From contig CM019068.1 in NCBI GenBank assembly GCA_009667805.1, forward strand, positions 3,021,218 through 3,085,217: a stretch of 64,000 nt of DNA, written 5' to 3'. The translations under genes were made by a program, and so were the position numbers. Origin of the DNA: Leptobrachium leishanense. Lineage: Eukaryota > Chordata > Amphibia > Anura > Megophryidae. This document shows positions 33,917-44,900 of this stretch, piece by piece; position 1 is the stretch's first letter, and every line of letters begins with the position of its first letter. Under the pieces are notes generated by a model. It ran no database searches, was not told the DNA's origin, and worked only from the letters and a program-made list of their open reading frames with translations.

Positions 33917-34740
33917 TGTGACGGAATGGCCACCACAATGTGTATTTGCGTTTAATTTTCTTACATTTCATTGCCCCTGTTTATAGGATAGAGTGTTGTG
34001 TGATCTACTGTGCTGTTTCTGTGTGTTGCAGCTACAAGTTTTTATAAAGAGCTAACAAGTTCTGTAGCACTTTACAATGGGTAAACCAGAATAACAATGT
34101 GAATGCAAGTGGATACACAGAACAGTAGGAGAGGACCCTGCGCAAGAGCTTACAATCTAACCATTTGCTCATTTTCTACCGACCCCCCATAGTAACTGGT
34201 TCAGTCCGGATATCACAGCCACATTTCCCAGCCTTTCCTTTGGCTGTGGCCCAGGGTATTGTGTGTGGGGGAGGGTTTTGCAGCAGGGAATGCAGAGGCG
34301 TGTCTTACACTTGAATGTTTGTACTGTGGAGCCAGAATAAAGGAATTCTGAGTTTGTGATAGACTGGTGTTCACTCTGTGGGGGTACAATCACCTCCTAG
34401 TTCAGCAGAAAGGGGCGCCTGGACGGAGGTAACGATAGTGGGGGATTACCCAGATCCATAACACTGTTGGCAGTGCGTGGGATTGCCCTTTCTAGCTGGA
34501 ACGGTTATGCTGGAGGGAGCTGATGGACACCTGAAATGCTGCATGGAGAGCGTCTACCTGTGCCTTAAACGGATGATGTTTAAAGAATTGGCAACAAACC
34601 AAAAGCTGCCCTCTTGGAGGACAACTGTGCCAGGTCAGCCTCGTTCCAAAACTCCGTAAAAGAGATGAAGTTTCAAAAAGAGATGTGGGCCAGGTTGGCA
34701 TTCGTCAGTCCTAACCTCGCTGTGGAGGTTATCTGAGCCA
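33917..34740 (+). mobile_element. LTR (33917-34463) and leader of an unidentified LTR element
   Basis: TGTGACGGAATGGCC at the left and CCAGATCCATAACA at the right delimit 547 bp with an AATAAA-like signal near 34336. The next bases, CTGTTGGCAGTGCGTGGG, contain a TGG start suitable for a primer-binding site. A LINE/SINE-like tail fragment (about 34038-34160) sits inside the LTR. Only short broken ORFs follow (34477-34740). The element family was not recognised. Confidence 0.5.
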
Positions 34741-34799
34741 TCACTGAACTTGTTGGCGCTTTATAAAAGCTTTTAACTGTAACTAACTTCCTGGACGTC

Positions 34800-35610
34800 A
34801 GACCACGCCTTGGGCCCTCCCCTGCCCAGTGACATCAGAAAGGGAAGGATGCGGTGGCACTAACTCACCTTCTCATTTCCAACGACAGTCGCAAATGTGA
34901 AGCTGAGCGTCAATTGCGTAATACTGCATTGTGCAATCTAAATCACAAGCCGCCGCACCACTGTTAGGAGAATGGGGGTACTTTGGACCACTGTATCTCC
35001 ATTCTTTACAGCACACATACAACTTCGAGGTCATTGGACGGGTCAGATTCTGGCTTTTCCCAATGATACATTTTTAATGGTCAGATTTAGTAAAAGGGGA
35101 AAAAAAAGGAAAAACTTATTATTTGTTCCAAGCGATGGCTTTTTCCATTTGTCATGTATATAATGAGCAATACAACTGTTACTCCCCATCACATATTATT
35201 CATGAAACACAATGCAGCGAAATACAAGTGAGAAATGTGCGTTTTTTTTACAGTTTTGGTTAAAACTTTAAGTAAAATGCAGTAACGGTTTTCCATGCCA
35301 TTTTTTTTTTTTTAACAGTAGTACTCCATACAATGTACAGCCACAGCGGTTTGGTTGAGAAAATGTGTAAATGATTGAAATCTACATTTTTTGTTCTAGC
35401 ATTCTGGCAGGATATGACATATACATATAATAATGCTATATTATGAATCTGCCAACTCTGGTGATAAAAGGATATATAATGTGTCTGGATCCTACAATAA
35501 AACATGAATTCAAATCACGTTTAAACACGATGAGCAGAAACTGTCAAAATGATCTCTGCACTCAGAGGTGAAAGGTCTCGGCGATGAAGGGGATAACAAG
35601 AGGAATATGC
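34800..35610. repeat. Hairpin-chain family, diverged copy
   Basis: Shares with 63700-64000 the order CAATAC.ACTG, TATTATTCATGAAACAC, a TTTGGTTAAAA core and TGCAGTAACGGTT, and with 660-812 the segment ATTATGAATCTGCC...CACGTTTAAACA.GATGAGC. No gene. Confidence 0.55.
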
Positions 35611-35738
35611 CAGAGATAGTTTATAGTGTAGGTAAATAAACCCATTTAATACTAGCGATTGATCACTCTGCAATCATTTCTTCATTATTCTGATGAAGAT
35701 TCTGAATGTGAAATCTTCAACTGGTGCAAATATTAACC

Positions 35739-35871
35739 CAGGGCTGGCAAACTTTGGTTCCCCCAGATGTTTCTGAACTACAACTCCCATGATTCCCTGG
35801 TCACCTATTGCACTGAATGAATTCTGGCCATCCACATCAGGGGGTGGGGGGTCTTAAGTTTGACAGCCCTG
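35739..35871. mobile_element. hAT MITE (133 bp)
   Basis: CAGGGCTGGCAAACTTTGG to AAGTTTGACAGCCCTG, with perfect 8-bp duplication TATTAACC (35731-35738, 35872-35879). Confidence 0.85.
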
Positions 35872-36767
35872 TATTAACCATCAGAGCAACCAGCAGGAAC
35901 TGTACGTTTAAGAATAAGGGCTTGCTTTTACCAAATTTAACCTGTTTTTTCCAGATTTTTTTTTCTCCTCTATATTGTGACATAACTTTAAAGAAGAAAA
36001 AAAAAACACCCTTTTCTACAACATTTTAAAGGACTGGAAACCAGAAGTGGTATATTCTGCAGTTTGTTGTGGCCATTTTTATTGTAAAAGAAAAAAAAGT
36101 CCAATGAGAGGAACCTCCTTTGATGCAGCCATCTGTGAAGGTTCTGAAACTATACTTTGTATTTTTATTTCTCAGGCAGGGAGAGCTTTGTAACGGCAGA
36201 CATGTCTTAAAATAGAAATGCAGAAAAAATAAATGCTTTTTATGCTGTGATTATGAGCCCTAATACGCACAACATGGCAGGTGACACAATGCAATCACAT
36301 GGGATAGATTTAAAAAAACCTAGGTAATATTTTAATTAATTTCAGAGGAAAACAACCAAAAGATATTGATGAAGGGGATATTTCCCTCATTCATTTTGTG
36401 ACATGTCCATATACACAGACACTAGAAGGAAAAACAGAAGTTATGTGAGATTTAAAACAAAACATGTTAAAATGCTATTTGAAGCCAAGAGTGAGAAAAA
36501 GGTCAGCCCATGGGGTGAAATGGCTCAGCATTGAAGCAAGCAGAGGTTGGCAACCATGACCCTCAGATGTTTTGGAGCTAAACATCTCATGATGCCAGGC
36601 CAGCTCAAAGCATGTCTGCCCATTAGAAGAAGAGCTTGGCAAGAAGATGGTCTTGAAGGACATTTAGGAGCTTCATGCAAAGTTACAGTGTGCACAGCAT
36701 TCCACCAACAGGCTGTTCAAACTATTGTGTTGACGAGTCCCTCAATGAAGATTAGAAGACATGGGCC
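35872..36767. other. Intergenic, no gene seen
   Basis: A/T-rich unique-looking sequence. Around 36541-36620 is a MITE-like fragment (GAGGTTGGCAACC, ACCCTCAGATGTTTTGG) resembling the hAT MITE at 35739. No exon could be supported. Confidence 0.5.
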
Positions 36768-37290
36768 ATATTACATACTTGGTGCTAACTTAACCAGAGC
36801 TGTTGTAAACTTACCAGAGCCATTAAAGCCTATGGAGCTGTTAACCTCCCTGGCGGTGTTCCCGAGTGTGTGTCGGGGGTTAAATTTCACCGCCGAGAGC
36901 AGTAACCCCAAGACACACTCGGGTTGTATATATTACCTCTCAGTGCGCTCCCTCGATAATCTCTGCAGTCTCCCCCGGCGAGCAAAACCTCATACCTCCT
37001 GCATTCCTTCTCGCGAGGAGGAAACCAGGAAGTAATGAGGTCGCCGGAGGAGGCAACTGGGGACATCGAGGGAGCACAGGGAGAGGTGATGTATCCAGTG
37101 GCATCCCGAGTGTTGCTCGGGGTTACCGCTTCCAACATAGGAATTTAACCCTGAGCCACACTCGGGATACCGCTAGGGGGGAATAAAAATAAAATTAGAC
37201 AGTTTTCAGCACAGAATTTGCAAAAGAAATAGTTAGCAAAAGTTAACAGCAGCTCTGGTTAAGTTAGCACCAGCTTTGTAATCTAGACCA
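36768..37290. mobile_element. MITE within a MITE
   Basis: The outer element has ~45-bp inverted ends sharing TGGTGCTAACTTAACCAGAG (36780-36800 and inverted near 37250-37275). Inside, about 36840-37187 starts TTAACCTCCCTGGCGGT and ends with the inverse of CCCCCCTAGCGGTAT. Its ~90-bp arms contain CCCGAGTGTG. The inner start fits TTAA-type (piggyBac-like) elements. Its right TTAA has been lost. Confidence 0.65.
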
Positions 37291-37535
37291 TGGATTCCAA
37301 CCTTCCTGATGTATACTGGAGACAAATTGGCAACAAAAGAAAATATGTTTGGCAGACATGACCATGAAAAGTAACATTTGGGGAGAAATGTCAACTATTT
37401 TCTGAGATCATCGTAAGTCAGTACTATTTCTTCCTACACTCATCGCACCTCTAGGGAGAAGAGGTTTTCATATCACTGAAAGATGGCAACGCCTGAGCAT
37501 TCCTTCTTTTGAAAGAGTCTTACATAAAATAGCCT

Positions 37536-38220
37536 ATGGCCAAAAGAAATTTATGGAGTGCAGCAAAGACAATGTTCCTGTCCTTAGATCTTGAGGGCAA
37601 ATGTCCTGGATCGTGAAGAACGCTTTCTTCTTAAGATGACCTCAGATAACCAGCTGAGGAAGCCACTGAGGATATTTCAACCGGCGAAATGCATTCTGGT
37701 CATTTATTTCCCTATTTTATTCATTTTCTTTGTTAATTGTTTTAATCTATTAAATTTTTTTGGATTTTTACTTTACCGCATGGGGTTTTATTTGAAGTGG
37801 TACCCTAATAACTGAATCCTAAGGACCTAGGCTAGGTCCTGCAAAGTGTGAGTACCTTTCTACTCTATTTTCTTGTTTCCATTTTGCTACGGTCTAGGCT
37901 ATGCTCCTTCTTCATATTTAAAAGGTCTCAAGAATTGAGGTTTGAAGTTCCATTATAATCAGAAAGGCAAGTGGGTGGCCGGTTAACAACCCCGAGGCAC
38001 ATCACCCAGAGCCAGGAGGGCTCTATTACACGGGAGCGCACAGACTTTATTTTTGGACTTTACATATTATCCATCAGATCGCACTATGATGTCCCTTTTC
38101 TTTATCTAAAGTCATCTTAAGAAGAAAGCATTCTTAACGATCCAGGACATTTGCCCTCAAGATCTAAGGACAGGAACATTGTCTTCGCTGCACTCCATAA
38201 TTTTCTTTTGGCCTATGGTA
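37536..38220. repeat. Inverted repeat with ~115-bp arms
   Basis: Left arm ~37530-37645 (GGCCAAAAGAAATTTATGGA ... CTTCTTAAGATGAC) returns inverted at ~38105-38215. The ~460-bp loop includes GGCGAAATGCATTCTGG and a palindromic CCTAGGCTAGG. Probably a foldback DNA element. No ORF with support. Confidence 0.7.
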
Positions 38221-38338
38221 ATTTTGTTGTGGTTTGAGACAGGAACCACATGTGACTGCTTGTAGCGATCATTCCTAAAGAACTTTGTCAGTGCTGCCAT
38301 ATTGTGTTTGTATAAAATAGCCTATATGCAAATGCACA

Positions 38339-38499
38339 CAGGTCTATTCAAAGAAAGGTGAAAATCAGGAGAACTGGCAGGAGAAGAGAACAATCTAGAC
38401 CAAATAGCGGATTTGTAAAGTGAGATAAATGGGAGAATAATTCTGGTTTGGCTAGAGTTCTCATTTCTCCTGAGTTTCACCTTTCTTTGAATAGACCTG
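38339..38499. mobile_element. MITE (161 bp) downstream of PRDX3
   Basis: CAGGTCTATTCAAAGAAAGG and its inverse, flanked by ACA on both sides (38336-38338, 38500-38502). Related to the foldback MITE at 20312. Confidence 0.8.
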
Positions 38500-38709
38500 A
38501 CAGAGTGGCCGAGACCCAGCCTGTTTATCTGGTTAAAAGCTGGTTATTAGAATATAATGTAATCAGTGGCCATTGTTGAGTCTATGTTGGGTTGATAGAG
38601 CTGGGCATGTGGCCATGTGGGTTTGAGACAGTAAATTGCTCTACTGTATTAGTCATATGGACTTAATTTATTCTTATTAAAGTCTCCACACAGAGCTGTT
38701 ACAACAGAC

Positions 38710-38715
38710 TTTATT
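38710..38715 (-). promoter_or_regulatory. PRDX3: PRDX3 polyadenylation signal
   Basis: AATAAA in minus sense, about 140 bases after the stop codon. Cleavage is expected near 38685-38700, giving a 3' UTR of roughly 38690-38853. A further AATAAA lies at about 38667-38672 and could serve as an alternative. Confidence 0.65.
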
Positions 38716-38853
38716 CAGGATGGAAGCTGGTACTATAAATGCAGGTCCGGTAAGAGATGACGTGTCATCCCACTGCCATCCACTGGATCCAAGGCTCCGA
38801 CTCAGCTGTACAGAGTGCACCTCCTCACTCATCACGTTCATACAGCACTACCA

Positions 38854-38904
38854 CTAATTGACTTTCTCAAAGTATTCCTTGGATCCTTCTGGATTTGGTT
38901 TAAT
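38854..38904 (-). CDS. PRDX3: PRDX3 terminal coding exon
   Basis: Begins after TTTTCCAG with [16 protein letters not shown] and TAG, giving 16 codons plus stop. Contains the C-terminal YF motif. Intron 38905-39510 precedes it and shows no recognisable gene. Confidence 0.95.
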   Translation of the reverse strand: MKPNPEGSKEYFEKVN

Positions 38905-41900
38905 CTGGAAAACACAAAGTCAGGACCATTAGGATGAGCCACAGACTGATAGTACTGTAGAATGCAGAGTTTCAGACATTTTTCAGCTTTTAGGAAATCT
39001 TAAGTCTTGGGCAAGCTTTTCCAAGAACCTCCTGTGACCATCTTGATGTAGGAAGTTGTTGAGCCCTCAGCTAACTCCTGAAGGTACAAACACTGTATCA
39101 TCCCAAATCCCTGTGCCTACAAGACTAGACATTTTATACATTGTACAGACTTCTTCCCACCTTTCTGCATACACTGCCCAGGTCCCACCATGGCATTTTA
39201 TAAGCTTTCTAACAAGCATGGCGGACAATGCCTACACAAACCCAGCTCAAAGTATTTTAATCAGAATGTGTTTTCCTGCGCTAAGATTTAACATGCAACT
39301 AACCGAATGGATATTCTGATTCAGAGAGCTTTTAGTACTGGAAGCAGTCAAGGCACAGATGTGTACATGCCTCGGGCACGCTCTGCAGGGCAGTTGCAGA
39401 AATATATTCTGTAATTTATAATGCAAACTGTGTGCCATGATTTAGTATCACCAGGTATTCAGGAGCCCATGCACCCATTAGGAGTTTGCAGCATCTAGTT
39501 GTGCGCTTACCGTAGGCGAGTGAGGAGTCCAGTTGGCCGGGCACACTTCCCCATGGGTTTCCACGTACTGGAAGGCTTTAACAAGGCGCAGAGTCTCTTC
39601 CACACTTCGGCCCACAGGGAGGTCGTTTACACTCATGTGCTTCACTATTCCATTGGGGTCAACGATGAAAAGGCCCCTGAATAAAAAACAGACTTAGCGT
39701 GGTATCCAAGCAGAAATATGCCAGAAGTGACACAATCAACAGGACAGGAGGTGATCTCAGGACAGATTTCAAGCAAGATTTGAAATGGTTTTCAGCAAAC
39801 CCAAAATGGTAAAAGAAAAAACAAACCCAAAACAGATTGTGCATCGGAGAGAAATTGCACATCATAGCAAGCTTCTCTCCTCTCTGATGTCCCCCCCCCA
39901 ATAAGAAACCAAACCAAACATTGAAGGGTCAGTCTCTCTTGTCTGTGTCCAGAAAATGCTTGAAAGTCCAAATGGGGGGGGGGGGAATATTGAATAGCTG
40001 TACTTTCTATACCTAGATTTGACACAAAGTTCCTTTTAAAAGGTCCCCAGGGGCTTTTAGGCATTTCCTTTCCATGCCATCCTCTCCCTTCCTGGCGCAG
40101 ATCTTAACTTGTCAAATGTCCTCTTAATTTTGCACAAAACCTTCCTGAATTGCAAACTGGGATGAGATTAGGACTGTGCCAACACCAGTGTGTCTGTGTA
40201 CCGATAGGCCACGCCAAATTATTCACGTGCACAAGAGGCTGAGATTGAAGCGCCGGTTTCCCATGCATCACACATTATAGTAAAATAGCTGAACGGGAAA
40301 TCTAAAATATTGTTAAAGTACCTGAGAGCGATGCCCGGGGTCTCCAGCAGAACACCGTAATCACGAGAAATCTGTTTATTTAAATCCGACAGAAGAGGGA
40401 TATTCATGTGACCCAATCCTCCGCTCTAGGAAAGAAAAGGCAGAAACACAGGCAGCAGGTTTAACAGGATTCTGGGGGCTTAAAGAATCTCAGAATGCTT
40501 GTCTGCACCCTTTACCACAGGTTTAGACATGCATGAATTGGCCAAGAGTGTTAATAGGGCTCACAATTTCCACTCTGCTGCTCGCCAGGAGCCAAGAATA
40601 TTTTAACCAGGGAGCGTTGAAATATGGTCCCGTGAAAACACAGAAGATTGAATTGCTGACACCTGTGCCTGTAATTCCAGCGTCTTGATATGACCGCTCA
40701 CATTACAAGCTGGGGGACACAGCGAGAGACAGGGGGGAGAGAACACAGTGAGAGATCGGGGGAACACAGCGAGAGTCGGGGGGGAACACAGCGAGAGTCG
40801 GGGGGGAACACAGCGAGAGTCGGGGGGGAACACAGCGAGAGTCGGGGGGGAACACAGCGAGAGTCGGGGGGGAACACAGCGAGAGTCGGGGGGGAACACA
40901 GCGAGAGACAGGGGGAACACAGCGAGAGACAGGGGAACACAGCGAGAGACAGGGGAACACAGCGAGAGACAGGGGGAACACAGCGAGAGACAGGGGGAAC
41001 ACAGCGAGAGACAGGGGAACACAGCGAGAGACGGGGGAACACAGCGAGAGACGGGGGAACACAGCGAGAGACGGGGGGAACACAGCGAGAGACGGGGGGA
41101 ACACAGCGAGAGACGGGGGAACACAGCGAGAGACGGGGGGAACACAGCGAGAGACGGGGGGAACACAGCGAGAGACGGGGGAACACAGCGAGAGACGGGG
41201 GAACACAGCGAGAGAGGGGGGAACACAGCGAGAGACGGGGGGAACACAGCGAGAGACGGGGGGAACACAGCGAGAGAAGGGGGAACACCGCGAGAGATGG
41301 GGGGAACACAGCAAGAGACGGGGGGGGGGAACACAGCGAGAGACGGGGGGAAACACAACGAGAGACGGGGGAACACAACGAGAGACGGGGGGAACACAAC
41401 GAGAGACGGGGGAACACAACGAGAGACGGGGGGAACACGAGAGACGGGGGGAACACACGAGAGACGGGGGAACACAACGAGAGACGGGGGAACACAACGA
41501 GAGACGGGGAACACAGCGAGAGACGGGGGAACACAGCGAGAGACGGGGGGAACACAGCGAGAGACGGGGGAACACAGCGAGAGACGGGGGGAACACAGCG
41601 AGGGACGGGGGGAACACAGCGAGAGACGGGGGGAACACAGCGAGAGACGGGGGGAACACAGCGAGAGACGGGGGAACACAGCGAGAGACGGGGGGAACAC
41701 AGCGAGAGACGGGAGGGGACACAGCGAGAGACGGGGGGACACAGCGAGAGACGGGGGAACACAGCGAGAGACGGGGGAACACAGCGAGGACGGGGGGAAC
41801 ACAGCGAGGACGGGGGGAACACCGCGAGAGATGGGGGGAACACAGCAAGAGACGGGGGAACACAGCGAGAGACAGGGGAACACAGCGAGAGACGGGGGAA

Positions 41901-44900
41901 CACAGCGAGAGACGGGGGGAACACAACGAGAGACGGGGGAACACAACGAGAGACGGGGAACACAACGAGAGACGGGGGAACACAACGAGAGACGGGGGAA
42001 CACAACGAGAGACGGGGGAACACAACGAGAGACAGGGGAACACAGCAAGAGAGCCTGAGAATATTGATGTCCAGGGAGACAGAAGTGATGTCGAGGGAGA
42101 GCAAAGGGGGTGGGAGGGGGATTGAGGGAATGAGTATAGTCTAAAGCAGTGTTTTTTTAAACCTGTCCTCAGGACCCTCAACCGAGCCAGGTTTTGCAGA
42201 TCACCTTGAGGACATGCAGACTCAATCCTGCAATCACTGAGCAACAAATCATATCCCTGTGCTGTGCTTCATCCTGTAAACCTGGCAAGTCCGTGGGTCC
42301 TGAGGACAGGTTTGAGAAACACTGGTCTAAAGAGGAGATAATGGGGAGGGAAGTAATTTAATAATGGGGATTTTAACCCGGTAAGGACCAAGGGGTCTTT
42401 AAAGTCAATGCATTTATGATATAACAGTTACATCATTGGTCCTTAAGGGGTTGAATAGTCTTTGACACCTTATTGACAGAGGACATATTGGTACACCTGG
42501 TTAACTAGCATCAAAGTCACAAGGTACCAGCATGTTCAGATGAGGGATGCTGGAATCTGAAGGCCAGATCCCAGGGCAGGAGCTTTCCGCTGGCCGTGGA
42601 CTCCCAGTCCATGAAGAGAAAGAATTGTGCGCCATCCATGAGAACCAAACAAATCATACAAAAGGTAGAGCAAACAAGAAGCTGTGTGAAGGCAAAGAGC
42701 ATAGGCAATGTCCCCAAATTCATACACTGTAGTTTCATATTTAGTGAAAGTTATTTAGGGGAAATTCTGTGGTAGAATTCCCAGATTCCCCTAATACCAT
42801 GAAAGGGAATAATAATAGTAATAATAAAGACACAGAGGCGAGTATTATGCTATCTTTTCTTTACTTTAGCCGATAGCAGCAAAGAACAATCTCTCAAATA
42901 CAACAATAAAGTATTTTGAGAAAAAACAGTTTAAAATACATATTACGGGGGGGCGTGGCCGGCCGCATGGGGAATCAGACGTGCTTTCTAGGAGCTCCGC
43001 TGAAACCCACTGATATCGGGGGTTTCTACCCGGATTTCCCGTGAATTATTTGAGGATCTCACCCCTGCTGAGCTGGCCATCGAGTGGCAGACTTCGGAGC
43101 TCGTTTTGGCCCCCTCTACGGAGTCTGGAGGAGCTTGGATGAGTTTAAGGCCTCTGAGTAAGCCCTGCAGTCGGCCATCTTGAGGCCTGTAACCCAGCAT
43201 TTCGTCGGCCTGCTCCAGGAGTGGTCCCCTTACCCGGGTGTACAACTGCGTACATATAGTTCTATGATCCAACATGATTCCTCACACAAGCAGCTTGCAG
43301 TGTCTTCATTTCTATACATGAAACATGGTGTCAGAAGTAACTAAAATCAGGACTGAGCCTCTTGTCTGGAGCACAGCAGCTTTTGGAAACTACACAGGTT
43401 TGTGAACTGTGGACTATGGCTGTTCCTTGTGGATTTTTTTTTCTTTTTTCTATTTGAGAGCTCAGAGGCTTCCTGGCAATATGGCTGCAATGAATTGCAA
43501 ACCTCCCCCAGAGGAGATGAGAATGAATGGAGATTGGAGCAGCAACTGGGAATCTTTCAGAGCTGAATTTGAAGATTATTCCCTGGCTACAGGCTTGAAT
43601 GAGAAATCTGCAGCAGTGCAGGCAGCAACTCTGAGGAGAGTGATGGGCAGTGAATGCAGGCATGTGTATAAACACAATGTGAACCTCACAGCGGAGCAGC
43701 AAGAAAATGTTACAGCAATTCTACAAGCACTGGAAGCTTATTTCAAACCTGCTAAAAACATAATTTACGAAAGGTATGTGTTTGGGTGCTGCAAACAAGA
43801 AGAGGGAGAATCTTTTGATAAGTTTGTTACACGCCTGAGAGAAAAGGCAGCAACTTGTGAATATGGAGCTCTCAAAGATGAATTAATAAGAGACAAAATT
43901 GTTTTGGGCATAGCTAGTGAGAGCGCACGCAGGCGCCTCCTTAGAGAACATGACTTAACTCTAAACATAGCCATTGAAACGTGCCGTACAGCAGAGCTCA
44001 CTGACAGACGTCTGAAAGTCATGGAACAGGACAGACAGAGGACCGACAGCATAAACATTGCAATGCAGCGTTATAACATAAGCAAACCGCAGCAACGCCG
44101 CCTGATTAGCGCAAACGCTGCCAACCTTACAGCATGCAAATACTGTGGGACTGTGCATCAAAGAATTAAAGAGCAGTGTCCAGCTTATGGGAAGTCTTGT
44201 AGGTCTTGTGGAAGAACAAACCATTTTGCTAATGTTTGTCAAGTAGACGACAGCCATCGATTGGAAAATTACACACCGTGGAGAACGCATCTGCATATGA
44301 GGAAGAGACAGTCTCCGCTGAAGTTCTATACAGCAGTGAAGTGATCGGCGCTGTGCAATCCAGAGGAAAGAAATGGTTCGTCACTTTACGTTTAAATAAT
44401 AGACCCCAATCCTGTCAGCTCGATTCAGGAGCAACGTGTGATGTAATGTGTTTAAAAGACAAAATGATGTTAGCGCCAGACGCACATCTACTGCCAAGTG
44501 ACACCAAACTAAAGCTATACTCTGGTGAGCTTATGAAATCTCTAGGACTCTTCAGGACTGAATGTGTCTTACGTGGACAGAGACACAAGCTAGAGTTTGA
44601 GATTGTGGAGGCCCGCCAAAAGCCACTGTTATCAGGCTCAACCTGTGAGCGTCTAGGGCTGATACATTTCTCCGTCCCTGCAGAGCTCAACGTGATGGAC
44701 AATCAATCCAAAGGGCCCTTGACTAAACATCGGCTGTTACAAGAATTTAGTGATGTGTTTACTGGGCCAGTAGAGTCCGTACCAGGGGAAGTTCATTTTG
44801 ACCTTGATTTGAGTGTCCCTCCAGTCCAATGTGCACCACGCAATGTGCCAGTGGCGTTAAAACAGGCAGTCAAGGCGCAGCTTGACCAATATGAGGCCGA

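Noticed and set aside
34477..34740. gag gene of the LTR element at 33917
   Set aside because: Only short broken frames without a recognisable Gag motif follow the LTR.
40603..42247. Overlapping open frames of 430-510 codons on both strands
   Set aside because: They span the G-rich minisatellite. The unit and its variants avoid stops, all frames are open and no domain is visible.
44236..44344. Specific slippery site for gag-pol frameshifting
   Set aside because: The overlap is right for -1 frameshifting, but no canonical X-XXY-YYZ heptamer could be picked with confidence.
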